64,000 nucleotides of DNA from Melampsora larici-populina 98AG31 (lineage: Eukaryota > Basidiomycota > Pucciniomycetes > Pucciniales > Melampsoraceae). The position numbers were made by a program, and so were the translations under genes. The notes beneath the pieces were generated by a model that was not told the origin of the DNA, made no database searches, and saw only the letters and a program-made list of their open reading frames with translations. The DNA lies in assembly GCF_000204055.1 (NCBI RefSeq), contig NW_006768797.1, positions 629,380 to 693,379 on the forward strand. The letters are read 5' to 3'. Below are positions 23,501 to 36,899 of this stretch, in pieces; the stretch's first letter is position 1, and each line of letters opens with the position of its first letter.

Positions 23501-25548
23501 GGTCCTCTGTTATTGATGTGTTCAGTTAAATGAGCCAGTACTTATTGGTTACTTCTTCAATATAGTGTTTTATCATGGATTATAGATGTCTCATTGGAGA
23601 TGGTCCTTTCTGAATTTTGTGGTTGTTGTTGGATTATTGAGTGATGGTACACAATGATCATCTAGGATTGTGACTTATACACCTGACCCTCCCTACCTGC
23701 CTTTTTTTGCCATGTTGGTGGCTAGGTTCTTTTCATACTCTTTTCAACTTTATAACTCTTGGATGTTGAAAATGAGCCTGACTGGTGTCATATATCTTGA
23801 TGTTGAAATAAGCCCATCTTGAGCTCTTGGTTGAAGTAGCTGTCCAAAGTCATCAACTTGAGAAATGCTCCCCCAGATTTCAACCGGGCTGAACTTCATG
23901 CCTACAGAACTCTAGATAGCTCCTCTAAAGGTTCATTGTGTCAAAACTTGGATTTTGGACCTTTTGGCTCTCAGTATGTAGATTCTCAGGTTGTGACCAA
24001 CGACACATTTTGGCTCCAATTTGACAGCACACATTGGGAAAAAAACTCAAAATTTTGCCTGATTTGGCTCTAGGCAGACAACCAACATCCAAAACTGCAA
24101 GTAGGGTGTTCTCCTTTGCATGAAAACAAAAAAATGTTACAAAAGGTTTAAAAAATCATGCTTGTTTAAAAAATTGAGATGTAATTTCAAATTTCAATCA
24201 TTATACAATCTCAACATATGCTTTACCAAACAGCAAAATGGTCAACAACAGGTCAATATGATTTTTGTTGATTGTTGGGTTTAGCATATAACTGACTTTC
24301 ATTTTTTTCAATCTGTGCCTTGAAAAAGGGGAAGATTGAAAAATTGGTTTTGTGTATCACTTTTTGGCTAAAGTTGCTGAAGGGGCTCTTGTTCTTGATA
24401 AGAATTGCAACTTTTCAAGGTGTGAAGGGATTCTGCTTGTATACTAACCCTTTATTTATTAGGAGAGAAGCAGAAACAGAAAGTGGGAATGTGCCCTCTT
24501 GGGTAAGGCTGTTGAGATTGATTTTTGCCAAGATTGGCCAGTTGACTATGTGGAATTGCTCTGTAGACATCATGCACATAAAATTTTAAAATATAAATCA
24601 GGTGGTTTTGGCTCCAAGCGCACAGTGAGCTTGAAAAAAACTCCAAAATTTGGCTTTTGGAGGTTTTTGGACTCCAGGTTTCCCAACAAACATTTTTGAC
24701 AAAAATAACATTTTGGCTCCAGCAAGGCAATAAATCTTAGTTGGCGCTATCCGGGGTTCAATGCCTACCCTTTTGAAAGCACAGCTTTTTTCCCCTTTGT
24801 GTGCTGTCTGGCTGCTCACATCCACAAGCCTGCATTCCTATGTTGAGGGATTGGGAATGACACAATGAACCTACGTGACACACTGGTTGTGTTGACTTTG
24901 ATACAACAGTCCATTGCTCTGGGAGGTTTTTGTCTAATGGACACAAGGGAGCACCAGGGCAATTACTCATTCTTCACCCCATTTTGACAATATGCTGACG
25001 GAGATACGGTAAAATGGCAGAACTAGAAACCTATCATCAGCATGTTCTCAAGAGCAATTGGTGTTTTTACACACTTTGTTGCCGTTGAGATCCTGTTGAT
25101 GGTGTTTTTTTGGTGTTTCAGAAGTTGAGTGTAGATATTTATACAGTGTGATGATCCACATGTAAAAACATGAATGACTGGTCACTGTGATGGGAAACCA
25201 TATAGCTAGGGTTACAGAGAGAGAAAGAGAAGAAGTTCTTGATTTAGGTACCCAATTGAGTTCTTCACTTCGCTTTACCTTTCAAGTTTCAACCAATCGC
25301 ATTCAAAAAAAAATCAATCACAAGATTTTACAATTTATCACTTCATTCACATCTCAACTCACCAAACTTTCTAAAGTTCGTTCAAAATCATTTCAGTCTT
25401 TCTTTCTTTCTTTCCTCATACTGATTCATTTCCTTTGATCTGATAAATCGATTTATATCTTTTCATTTCTTTCTTGATTTCTCATCATAAATTCTCCTTG
25501 GAAACCGAAAACAGTTTAGAAAAATCCCAACCCTCCAATCAATCCAAC
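20502..25548. other. 5-kb intergenic region, no supported gene
   Basis: Only short ORFs without recognisable domains occur here. Around 23930-24075 and 24600-24700 there are related stretches built on TTTGGCTC(C/T) phrases, probably decayed repeat copies. The final 300 bp (about 25200-25548), pyrimidine-rich with repeated TTTC/CTTT, is probably the promoter and 5' leader of the GYF-domain gene. Confidence 0.5.
22037..22200. repeat. 82-bp direct tandem duplication
   Basis: Two adjacent 82-bp units (22037-22118 and 22119-22200), both starting TGATCCCAAATGACATGTAA and differing at a handful of positions. No coding potential. Confidence 0.85.
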
Positions 25549-28500
25549 ATGTCCTCAAACAACGAAATCAACTTTGGGCCCGTCTTCATGAGAGGACGCA
25601 AGCCCGTCACTGGGAACAAAGTACCCACAGCTCATCCACCTAATAACGAAACTGCATCCCAATCGCAGGTTCTCAAAAACAGTGGAGGGCCTACGCCAGT
25701 AGTGAGACCATCGATACCATCACTTGGTTCCTTTAGTTCTGGCTCCATCAGTCCCGCTCTACCATTATCGAAGTCTTTCTCCGCAGTGGTTTCACCTGAA
25801 AAAGAAAACGAGGAACGCGTGGCATTTTTGGGCGCGTCCAACGGATGGGACGTCTCTCATGGACTTCATGATGCTAGCCTTCATTCGACCGACTTCTCAG
25901 GAAATGCGATGGCTAACGGTACCGCACCAGTATTTCACGAATATTCAAGAGAAACGTTGTTGAATTTGTACTCTGAGGTCATGGCGCTCAAGCTACCGCC
26001 CGATCTCGAAACTAGTGATCCAGCTTTCAGTGATACACTTGTGGGTCCACCGCTAGGTTTGATCGAGATGACAGAAGCTGAAAAAGAGGTAGGTTCAATT
26101 TCATTCACGACTAGATAGTCGCATAATCAACGTTTCATAATGTCGATCTCTGTATCAGCTTAGTCGCTGAGATCACAATGTCTATTGTAGCTTTTTTCAG
26201 GTCCTTACAATAGTGATAGGCGAGCTCAAGCAAATAAAGCCCAGCATCATAATCACGCCGATAGTCCAACCACGCCAATATCACACCCTGATGGTAATAT
26301 AGCTGGACTGGCGACCAATAGACTATCTGTCAGTACCGGAGCTAAACTTGGTAAGCATCACAGCCCCATCGAACGTTTCACGAATTTGGGTATCCAAGGC
26401 GGCGTGCTTGCCGGGGTCGCCTCACCTACTCATAGCACCAACAGACGTAGAGGCGACAGTGAAAATGATCCTCCAGGTGTGTGAAGTTGATGCCCTCGTT
26501 CCATGAAATTTCTGACTGAAGCCTTTGTGTCATCAGAGGGAACACGCAGATTTCCTCGTCCGGATGAACCTGCCCTACAATCTGCCGGTTGGTCAGCTAA
26601 TCCTCGAGATCGTCGCGCTCGAGATTCTGGGCCGCCAGCTGAAGGCAAGTGGAAGCGAGGTGTCCCACTAGAAGAAAAAATGCATCTCACCGCGGACATT
26701 GTCTCGAGTGGTAATCCCAGATACTCTGTTCTTGATAGAATGGTGAGTGTTACCGTAACCCTACTCCGATCGAAGCTTTTGAGCTAAAGTCATATCTACC
26801 TAACCAGCGCGAAAAGGCTGCGGCCAGTCTTGATCAAGCTACCAAAGAGTCTACTGTTCAGGGATCTTCTCCCCACGAGGTATCGGATAATGTCGAGCTC
26901 TCGAGGCACCTTACCCCCTCCGAAGCGACCAAGGGACTTGATGGCAATTTGGACGACACATCACCTCCCTTGCCCGATACTTTGACCTTGAAGCATGAGT
27001 CAAAATCGGTTACCGATGCTTCCGGCGCGGCGGCGTCCTCCAGGGAAACAGATTCAAGTGGAGCTGGTCAAAATCCTCCTGCTGTGTCTTCGCATTCTTT
27101 GGAGGCCCCTCCTGAGGACATTGCATGGCAGTACCGCGACCCCTCTGGGACGATTCAAGGCCCATTCACTGCTTTTCAGATGCAAGAATGGTATAAAGCT
27201 TCTTTCTTTCGCGACGATTTACTCGTCAAACGTGTGTCCGATATCGCATTCGAAACTCTTGAAACTCTTATTCTTCGGATAGGTGATCGCGACAGACCTT
27301 TCCTAGTCCGTCCACCGCCCGTATTGCCCCCTAATCTTCCTTTACCGGGCTCGCACACGCAAAGTTTTCAAGGCATCGCTCAGGCACACTCGTCGCCCAT
27401 GACCCAGCGATCGTCACTACTGGAGCAACCCTCTTTTCCCACCCGACAGGATACTATATCTGTCTTCGATTCTCCTATTGTGACTCATAATCATGATTCC
27501 AACTCCCTCCATCCTTCTTCGGCTCCTGATCCCTGGAATTCAAGCGCACAGTCGATGTCGCCCTTGCACCGTTCTGCGACCTTACCCTCTGCCTCGCCTT
27601 TGGTCACTGCGAGCGGATGGCATGTTGGCCTACCCGCTTTATCAGGTCCACCTGCTCAGAGTGCTAACGACTATAATGCAAGTCTACTTGGGAATGGATA
27701 CGCGCCAAATTCTTTTGGCGACCCGATGCGATTTTTGCAACATGTTCCTCACCCAGCTTTGGTCGGAGGCAATAACGGTTACCCTTTCACCCATCCCATC
27801 CCACATCAACCTGCATTTGGACAAATACCGGTTGGACATCACCTATTCAACGGGGCCAATATCGACCCACACGTAGCTTCTCAGTTGCATCCCCATCTTG
27901 AATACCAGGCTGCGTCTTATCGAGGCAATACTTCCATGGGTAACAATGCGGACCTGAACGAACCTCCTACCGAGCACGAAAGGAACGAACAGCTGCCATT
28001 TACACAGACCCCTGGTTCTCTCGATCCCTGGCACATGCAACCTGACCGAGTGGCGTCTGTTCAAACACAAGTGCCAGATCAAAACTTGGCTCAGCCTACG
28101 ATGTCTGCATCCGCTGGACACGCTGATCCGACTTCACCCACTCATCGTGATTCTTGGACACATCCTCTGGCTACCATAGAGCCCATTGGGACTCGATCCT
28201 CCGGAAAAAATACCCCTATATCAGCTTCACGTGACTTGGTCTCTGTTGCTACACTTCCAAATCAACACAGTACGGGTGCTCTTCATGCCTCTCCTGTAGA
28301 AGCACAGAACCCCGTAACTCTGCCAGAGGCGGCTTCCGCTCCCCCGGCGATCTCATCTGGGTCCGTACAATCTCCAGCCTCGCGTCCATCAGATAATAAG
28401 AAACAAAGCATCGTTGTCGAAGATAAGCGTGATACGTCGTCTCCTCAGAGCCAACCTCTCGAACAAAGGAGTAGCGTTCAATCACTTGAACAAAGAACTA

Positions 28501-30042
28501 CCTCTCAGGCTGAAGCAGCCTTGGCCTCCGATGAACCATGGCAAAGTGTCTCGCATCAGTCCGCCACCAAATCAAGTCTTCCACCAACAGGGGTCGCGAC
28601 TCCCGCGATAGCCCCAGCCCCCAAGCAATCTGGTAAGGTCATCGTCATCAGCAGAGCTCAGCAAGATGAGCATGATCGTCGCACAGCAAGCATCCAAAAA
28701 ACCCAACTACAGTTGAAGGAGGCTCAGGCGGTCGAAAGAGCTGCACGCGAGGCTTCCGAAGCGGCCGCAGCTGCAGCGAGTGCAGCTGTCACTGCTTCAA
28801 TCAGTGCACCAGCCCCGTGGTCCAAGGAGGATAGCAAAACCCCGACTTCCAACCTATCGTTGATGGAAATCCAAGCCATCGAGTCTAAGCAAGCTGAGAA
28901 GCGCAGACAAGCAGAAAAACAGGCTGCGGCCAATCGAGCATTAGCTGAACAGGCCGCGGCTGCTGAACGAGCTGCCAAGGCGATGAAAGAATCGCTCCCA
29001 CCTACCTCTAATTGGGCAACGGCCTCCTCTCCAACCAAACATCACTCCCAACTAGGTTCTCCTGTAGTATGGGGTGGCAAGGACAATGAAGGCACGATCA
29101 ACTCAGCTCCCAAACAGACGATGAAGCAGATACAAGAAGAAGAAGCTCGCAGGAAAAAGCTCGCCCAGCAACAATTGGCCACCAAAGCTGCGTCCATTGG
29201 CTCGACTCGTTCTTCTGCAGGCTATGCCGGTTCGATTGGAGCGGTAGCAACAAAAGTGGGTTTTTATCGTCTTTCCGCGCCTTCCCTGTGTATTAATGTG
29301 ATCTCATTGCACTAAACCACAGGCAGCTGCTGTGTCTGGTCCGTGGTCTGTGGTAGGTGCCAAAAGTAAGGTTATTGCACCGCCAGTCAATGGTGCTAGA
29401 CCAGTTACATCCGTTGTACCTGGTCTACCAAGCACTGGTCGGTTGTCAACCTCGGCTCAACACTCTACCCTATCGAAGACACCCATGTCTAGCACTCGAA
29501 CAATTGCGAGCATGACGAACAACTCAAACAAAGCAGTCACCACTTCCTCTACCGGCACTTCGACCAGCGCGCCAGAAGGCCCACCACCTGCTTCTGCTGA
29601 ATTCATGAAATGGCTTCGAGAGGCTCTGAGAGGGATGAACAATGGTGAGATCACTCTGTTTTTCTTTGCGCAAGTCTGGTCTTGTCAAATTTTGATCATT
29701 TTACTTTCATTTCTTTTGGTAGTGGACGATTTCATGAAGATGTTATTAGATTTTCCTATCAATCCAGACGAATCTGTCTTAGAGATAGTTTCCGATAGTG
29801 TTTATGCAGGTAGTGCTACATTGGACGGACGTCGATTTGCGAAAGAGTTTAATACTCGTCGCCATGCAGATGTGATGGCAAGAATGGGTAATTCGAAACC
29901 CACCCCAACTCGTGCTAATAGTAACGTTTCTGCAACAGTTAAGAAAACCTCGACTATGGCTGATGCACTTAAATCTCAACCTGCTCCGAAGAATGATGGA
30001 TGGGGATTTGCTGTAGTTGGACCTAAGAAGAAGAAGAAATAG
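25549..30042 (+). CDS. GYF-domain protein (Smy2/Syh1/GIGYF-like)
   Basis: Six exons: 25549-26088, 26191-26476, 26537-26742, 26808-29255, 29323-29644, 29723-30042, all with GT-AG introns and consistent phase, giving 1,373 aa. The ATG at 25549 (MSSNNEINFGPVFMRGRK) is preferred over an in-frame one at 25474. A GYF domain lies at about residues 445-510: WQYRDPSGTIQGPF, the W in MQEWYKASFF, then DDLLVKRVSD. GYF domains bind proline-rich ligands. Yeast Smy2/Syh1 and animal GIGYF proteins act in mRNA quality control, translational repression and ER-Golgi links. Long Pro/Ser/Gln-rich regions follow, then an Ala/Glu/Lys coiled-coil-like stretch (28700-29000), a conserved C-terminal segment (EFMKWLREALRGMN, VDDFMKMLLDFP) and a lysine tail (KKKKK). 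The N-terminal LFSGPYNSDRR also fits the family. Function is inferred from family. Confidence 0.9.
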
Positions 30043-31364
30043 AGGATCTGTTGTAGTGTAGTTGGTTGTCATTGAGTGATTTGGGGTTTTGTAATCTGCT
30101 TGAATCGATGAGAAAAGAAAAGACGAGATTTCTTAACCAAGGTTAAAATAGGAAATACCATGCTATATATTGTCTCTCGTATCCCCTTGCTATGTATGTG
30201 ATTTTCAGAGGACACTTTTTGAGTTGATGCACTGATATAAACACAACGCAAGAGATTTTTTTTATTAAGGATGAGAACCAGTGAGCTCCGTACCGAATGG
30301 AGGTTCTGATGTACGTAATGAAGAGGATTCCAATCAAAACCTGAGTGTCTGCACCAAGTCCCACTTGATTATTCCAAGGAGTGCGAGTGTCCCCCATCCG
30401 GAAAGACGACCGGATTTGTCATGTGTACGGTTTATTTGAAGATACATCTCATCGACCTTTGCGACAAAGATCACTGCGGACGCGAAAATGATGAAAAATT
30501 CCACAGATCGCACAGGTCAGTAATAAGTATAGCCAGTACACAGAGTTCATCGCATTCAAAGATTAATGCGTGCTGCATATAGCGTAAGAATGTCAAGTCT
30601 GGCTATCCATGATTAGAACATAGCAGCACATTTATCAGTGATACGGTATTGAGTGCTTCTTTGAAGATAGAAAGGGTTGGCGAACTTGAAGATCCTCTAG
30701 AAGGGAAAGGTATTCTAGGTGAGTGGCTGCGCGTGAAGTTGTCTTTCTTTGCGTCATAAATGAAACCCAAGTCACAAGAGAGCCACGTGTCGACTTCCCG
30801 GCTTTCGAATATATCTGACGCGCTTCTCAAGTCGAATCTGAACATCCTTGAAGCTGGTAGGGAAATTGGTCCAAAAATAGATCCTTCATGGAACGGCGAG
30901 GTTTTGATTCATTTATCTTTTACGCAGTAAAATGATTGATCATCTTCGTCACATGGAGAATGTCTTGATCGCTGATAATTACGTATTTTGGTTCATTGGT
31001 AGGGTGGTCATGCTTGATCTCAATCGCAGCGCTGCCTTAACCAAGTCCCTCCTCAAGACACAGGCTCTGGGGGACGTCTCTGCGGTTGGTGGGTCTTGTG
31101 TTAAGCTAGATCGCAGCGGCGGAAAAGAACATTGTGAAGATCCTTCGTTGGCCATTTTTGTCCGCAGTCTGAAGAAACACGAGAGGATGCAATCAACCAG
31201 ACAACTTGATGACTATAAAAGAAGTAGACATTAGTGGTCCTGGATATTTCCTCAACCTCCTAGTCAAGTTAACCATTCAAAAAGACTATACTACAACTTC
31301 TTCACTTAATCCTACTACTCTTGATTATTTTTTTCTAACTTGATAACTTGATATTTGAGAAAAG
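30043..31364. other. Intergenic, upstream of secreted-protein gene A
   Basis: An open frame at 30932-31234 has no recognisable features and probably is not a gene. A TATAAAAG box lies at 31214-31221, 144 bp before the ATG of secreted-protein gene A. Copy B has no such box. Confidence 0.5.
30338..30444. repeat. Duplicated block, copy A
   Basis: About 107 bp, clearly related to 39715-39814 (shared phrases include ACCTGAGTGT, GAGTGCGAGTGTC, ACCGGATTTG/T and CATGTGTA). It marks the distal end of the duplicated segment that carries the secreted-protein genes. Confidence 0.75.
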
Positions 31365-32152
31365 ATGCCAGGTTTCTTCAATCTTTCTTCGGTCTTGTTT
31401 TTCTTGATCACTATGATTGTTTCGATTGCACCTCTCGAGGCTAAGCCTATGACTTCAATGGGCAATTCTCACAAGCAAGCTCGAAATCATTTAGAGACCA
31501 GAGCCACGGCCACCACTCTGCACGCTACTGGCCATTATCTTGGAAAAAAACCTACCCAGAGTTGGATCTCCGCGAATCCAGGTTAGTATACTGTTCATAT
31601 TGACGTTTTGCTAATTGAAGACTAAAACAATTGAATCACTGCAGCTGGGAAATCGAGTAGTGATATCCAAGCTGCTGAATGTGCTTATAATTTGAGGCTC
31701 GGTACTCAAGTCTTCGCCTATTTTGAGATCGATTCTACCAAGGCCAAAAACCACGGGGCGCCCTATGGGACTTGTTATGCCACCGCGGTACGCACATTTG
31801 TTTTGCTTCAACCCAAATGACGCCGAATTTTTAATCTAGTACTTCGTTCTTGAACCAAATGATGCATTGGGTCATGTGTGCTATTAGGCTGCTCCGACGG
31901 CATCAGAGTTAGAAGCAAATGCTGCCTATGATGTATTCTTCTGGAAGTAAGTCATTTGAGATATTTCCCGATTCATCATTTTTCATGGCGTTCATTTTTA
32001 ACTTGAACTGATTCAATGAACCTCACAGCAATCTGGGGGGTCAGTCCGGGGTAGGAACTGGGCCTATCCGAAATCCGAAAACAGGCGTAGCTGGCTACGA
32101 GGATAGACACGGAGTTTACCACGATGGTGAAAACCCAGACAAGTCTCCTTGA
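31365..32152 (+). CDS. Small secreted protein, copy A (candidate effector)
   Basis: Four exons (31365-31581, 31645-31787, 31888-31946, 32029-32152) give a 180-aa protein. Residues 1 to about 26 form a signal peptide with the hydrophobic core SVLFFLITMIVSIAP and a likely cleavage after LEA. The mature part has a KPMTSMGNSHKQ segment, ATGHYLGKKPTQSWI, only two cysteines (AAEC and GTCYATA, exon 2), and a Gly-rich end (NLGGQSGVGTGP, GYEDRHGVYHDGE). I recognise no domain. Its paralogue at 51018 has identical exon lengths and intron phases, which supports the model. Secretion is inferred from the N-terminus. A role in host interaction is only suggested by size, secretion and duplication in a probable rust fungus. 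Confidence 0.8.
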
Positions 32153-33812
32153 AGAGCGTGTTGTTTTTTTCAGGTTTTTTGATCTCAAGACTACCAGAAT
32201 TGAAGTCGACCTTCCGGGTGGAGGTTGACTTGAATGTTCCATTTTTTTCTTCAAACTTGCGATTTTGCCAGATCACCTAGTGTTTGTGTTTTCTTTGTTG
32301 AACTCACGTTACTCAGGGTGTTATCCCAAATATTTTATTTCTTTCCTTCTTTTTGTTTCTTTTTGTGTCGGTACAGCGTGATAGCTAGGTACGAAATCCC
32401 AATTTGTGGGCAATTTGTTAAGGGAGGATACAGTCAAGGATAGGGTGTCATCAATGATACAATTCTCGCCAAGATGCCGTATCTGTTCATAGCTCCTGCA
32501 GTTTTCAGTAAATAAACAGAGGTTATGTCATTCTGTGATTCGTAGTTGTGTCCATCAATTTGCAGGATCCAGTGGGTTCAACGCTTCAGAAGGGAAAGCC
32601 CTGTGAGTTGATGCGAGAAACATGAGAAGCTTCATAATATGAATAGATTAGGACCTTTGTTGTCAATCGCATCAACAAGAATGACAACTGGCAATGAGGC
32701 TGGGTAAGCCCAAAGAAGTCAAGGTCTGCTTGGATGAAAAAGACCTTTGACATACTGTCGAAGCAGTTCATCCATTGCCTACTTTGCTGCCAAAAAAAGC
32801 TCTGAATCAATTCCGCAGACCACATCAGTTTAATGGAAGATTCACAGCTTGAGCTTCTGAATCTGAGGCATTGTTGTTGATAGGCAATGGCCATGAAAAC
32901 TAAGACTTGTGTTGTTGTGAAATAATTGAAGAGTTTGGAATGGTTCAAATTCTGAGGTGTAAAGACATGGTTTCAATAATTACAGAAACATGCAAAAACT
33001 GATTTGACATACAAAAAATAGGGTTGAGGATTTAGACAAAACTGTGATTGCAATGTTATGGGCGCGCCACAGAAAGCGCGAAAAGGTTGCGCCTGTTAGC
33101 GCCTCAAAGCCGCAAAATAGGTAGGGGCACGCCTCATAGTTAGTCCCGGGTTTCTGTCATTCTAGCCAGCCATCTCAATCAGAAATGCCTGGAGATGACT
33201 TTGAGCAGTGTACTCCATCAGGATATTGAGGTCAAGCAGTGCTCCTTGCCCCAAGCTTTTGTCACTGAAGAGAGTCTTGTCCAAAAGATGTAAGCAGGTC
33301 ACTGTAAGATTTCCATGTGTATAAAATCATAGGTGACTTCCTTCAATTGTGGTACACAAATATTGTTCTGACAATTTCCAGAACACTGTTTCCAGAACAC
33401 CAGTAGTATTTTTTTGGTGTGTTCCGGTGTTCCAGTGATCTGCATCTTTGAATGCCCTGATTCATTTGAGGGGCTGCAGCGGAAAGTTTTTTTTCAGAAG
33501 AATATCTCTGTACCATAAATCATGATATTTCTTGCAATCTAACTTGGACTCCATGACCAAGTTCTTCAATCAACTATGTATCCTCAGGCACTCTAATACT
33601 GGCCTCTGCTGGTGTAGAAGTCTTTTTGCTTTTTTCTACTTTTGTGTGCCTTAGTGGCACCTGTGCCCCTCCAATGAAGCCTTTTTGCACCTGGGTGTGC
33701 CCATTTGAAAAAGCACAAACCCACAACAACTCTATCACCTTTACTTTACTGTTCATAGCAAACTATTGATACATATTGTATCTTTTTCACAGTATCCTAA
33801 CCACAATACTTA
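32153..33812. other. 3' flank of secreted gene A, and spacer
   Basis: From 32153 to about 33050 the sequence matches the flank of copy B (52137-52985). Within it, the region corresponding to the small minus-strand ORF of copy B is broken by an in-frame TAA, so there is no gene here. 33051-33812 holds no gene I can support. Confidence 0.6.
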
Positions 33813-33965
33813 GGGCGCGTTCACTTAAGGAATTTCTGACCAGAAATCACAGTCTGTAAATTTTTTAATGTTTTAATGCAAAAATGAAACACACACCACC
33901 AAATGGACACTTTAAATTTTGCAGAATGTGATTTCTCACCAGAAATTGCTTAAGTGCACACAACC
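33813..33965. mobile_element. 153-bp MITE, PIF/Harbinger-like
   Basis: Inverted termini: GGGCGCGTTCACTTAAGGAA at the left end against the reverse complement of the right end (GGTTGTGTGCACTTAAGCAA), continuing for about 38 bp. Flanked by a 3-bp direct repeat TTA (33810-33812, 33966-33968), the usual Harbinger target. It is too short to encode protein. Confidence 0.75.
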
Positions 33966-33968
33966 TTA

Positions 33969-34617
33969 GTATTGGTACCAGGAATACTATACTTGCCAGG
34001 CCCTGACATGGTATCCTAGGATCTGATACCATATGCAGCACACTACCACACACCCCAATACTATACCAGTCAGGTTTAGGTTTAGTATCCCAGTATCTGT
34101 CAGCACTTTCCAAGATTGACACAAAAGCCAACATTGGACATCTCAACTCATATACCCTGACAACCACCCTTGATTCATCTTGTCTAATCCCAGTCTAGCA
34201 CAACTTATTGCTTATGACATTCCACACCACTCAACAATGCAAAATCTCATGTCATGGACATGAGCACAGCCTTTCCTAGCCCCTTAAGTATTGACAATTG
34301 ATGGTCTCAGCCCTCAAATAGAACCTCTTGATAGTGTCATAAGTTTTTCTTTTTGCACTAAATCTATTTTCTCCAATCTTCAATTGACTATTTTGTTTCC
34401 CTTCAAAATCCTTTACAATCTTCATCTATTTCAACTTGTCTCAGTCTCAGGCTTATTTGTTCAAGATGCCCTCCTCAATATCCATCATGAAACTCCACCT
34501 AGCTCTACTTGTGAAATCCCAGCTCAACCAACTGCACATCTACCACATCAAGGTTCTTGTGTTACACCACTTTGAAGCCAGTCCTCAATCATAATTCCAT
34601 CTGACTCTCAAAGATCT
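33969..34617. other. Spacer without supported gene
   Basis: The ORF at 34291-34575 has no recognisable domain and probably is the decayed upstream part of the transposase that follows. Confidence 0.45.
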
Positions 34618-36430
34618 GTGCAATCTGAGTCTGAAGACTCAGTCCAAATTGTCCAGAAGAACATTCAGAAGGGCAAGTGTTGTCAAATCAAAGCCAAATC
34701 TGAAGGAGAGGAAATTCCAGCAGTTTCAAGTGCATCACAACCTTGTGGCCACAAGAAGCAGGCACAATGGTCTATCAGTACTAACTTGAAGCATCTTAAG
34801 AAGACCATGGTGACTCTCAAGGATGCCAAACATCAGGAAACGGTATGTACTCCTCTATTCCATACATTTGGTGACTGTCTTAGCTAACAAATCTTGTCCA
34901 CTGGCTGATTATCATGGTCAAACACGATGCCAAATGCCTCACCAGGCCCTCTGAAGCATAAAAAAATTGAGGTGGACTTGCTGAAAGAATCAGAGGATGA
35001 GCACATCAATTTTTGAAAAAACCCAAACACAACAAGATGAACAATCAGTACAACACTAACAAAGTGTATTCTGGGGAGCTTACCAAGGCGCAAGGGATGT
35101 AAGTGATGATTACATCCCTGGGTTACTTATTCTCTATTTTTCAAATCTCTTTTCATTCTCTGCTCATGTTTTTTTGCCTATTTTTTTCATTGTTATCTTC
35201 TGGAACAAGCCCAACAAAGGATCATGGAAGTCCTTTTACTGCAAGTGGTGTGGCAAGGAAGTTTGTGGTGGTGGCTCTTCACCAACAAATATGCTCACCC
35301 ATTGTGACAGTTCCAAGCAGCCTGGGAAATCAGGACAACAGAAGAGGAAACTAGCCATTGCTTCTGGATGTGTACTACCTCCAACCGTGTTTGAGAAGCG
35401 TGAACAACAACATGAAAAATCAAGAGGCCTCAATCAACAATTACGTTCACAAAGGTGCATATTAATTCTCAAACTCTGTATTGAATCAGATCTTTGGCTT
35501 GTGGGTGGTTTGAACGTCTCAGCCCTGGCTATGTATCAAAGATGAGGACCTCTCTGCCTGCTTTCAATAACCAAATCCTGCGGCCCTGCTCTTTGGCTGC
35601 ACTTGGTTAGCCCACTTTGCTTATCAAGTCTATCTGGGTATGCGTACATTGGTGGGCTTTCCTTGTAGCCTGTTTTTCTGATTGTATTGCACCATTTCTA
35701 ACTTTGTTTACTTTATTACTTCAAATTTTTCATTTAGGCTAATGAGTCCAAATTTGGACTCATCCTCAATGCATGGACTTTGCCTTGAAACAAGTATGGT
35801 TCCATATCTGCCTCTGTCACTTACATAAACAACAACTGGAAGTATGTCACATGTCACCTTGTGATGAAGATGATTGCCTGGCACCACAAATGTGAGTGGT
35901 TAGCTGAACCGTTGTTAAATGTGCTTGTTAAGCATAAACTTTATTCAAAGATAAGCCTTTTGTTATACAATTTTTCACTTTTTAGTCTCCACTGATGTGT
36001 CCCATTACAAACACATGCTTGCACAGATGCACAATTCAGGTAGCAACAAGAATACCTGTGCCTGTGCCATGCAAGCTTGCCTATCAAAAGTCACATTGGA
36101 CAACTGTGAAGAATTCAATTTGGAGGAGACTTCTGATCAAGTGTGTTGTACTGGACACATAATTTAGTGGATATTCAACGCAGGACTCCAGACATTGGGA
36201 ATCAAAGCTCCCCCTCCCCCACCAGTGAAGTCTACCATTCCCGGAAACTTCCCACTTGACAAACATGGATTGACTTCAATTTCTGAAGAAGATGAAGAGG
36301 ATGAAAGTTCAAAGGATCAAGGAATCATTAAAGATAAGAAAGAAAATTATTCAGACAATGAGATGGAACTTAACATGGGTCATCTGAAGAAGAGCTCCCT
36401 CCCATCAATTGTAATGAATCCAATGCAGTA
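34618..36430 (+). pseudogene. Degenerate hAT-type transposase
   Basis: Fragments in several frames. At about 35210-35330 lies a BED-type zinc finger (SWKSFYCKWCGKEV, then a downstream His/Cys). At about 35750-35890 lies FGLILNAWTLP, a stop, then YINNNWKYVTCHLVMK and WHHK, which fit the catalytic part of a hAT transposase. At about 36000-36160 follows DVSHYKHMLAQMHNSGSNKN. Acidic residues occur near 36280. Stops and frame changes show it is dead. It is unlike the intact hAT at 40735. I could not define termini. Confidence 0.6.
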
Positions 36431-36899
36431 AATATATTGACTTTGATGGTATGTACTCTTTTCTAATAAGATGATCTTCTCTGCTCATTTTAATAAATCT
36501 CAATACTTTACAGCTTGAAAAAATTGCTTGCAAAATAGGGGGGTCATAGTAAACAACCTTCAAAAATCAATCAAAACTTGACAAAATCCCTCAAAACCCG
36601 TCAAAAACCCTCTGATGCAATCCCATGAGGTAATTATTGTTGTGGTAAAGTACCTGTTGATTTCAAGGACTTCTGGTGTGCATTAGTTCACGCTTGTAGA
36701 GCTTACAACATCAAGAACAGTTATATTAAAGAGATGAATTTGAAAGACATTTACCGATCAGGACTAGGAATGAGTGAAGAAGTTTACAAAAGGGCTTTTT
36801 CTGCTTTGGGAACAAATTGTGTGTGACTTTTGTTTCTTTTTCATGTTTCCTTTTGATTTTTTTTCCGCTTTACGTAGACTAGTAATAGTATTGTATAAG

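Noticed and set aside
24730..24790. Possible tRNA-like GGGGTTCAATGCC motif
   Set aside because: A TΨC-like phrase is present but no acceptor or D-arm pairing can be found around it.
30932..31234. 100-codon ORF upstream of secreted gene A
   Set aside because: Overlaps the probable TATA box of the gene and has no recognisable features.
31976..32276. Minus-strand ORFs over the last exon of secreted gene A (and 51661-51985 over copy B)
   Set aside because: Antisense to a spliced gene supported by a paralogue with identical exon lengths.
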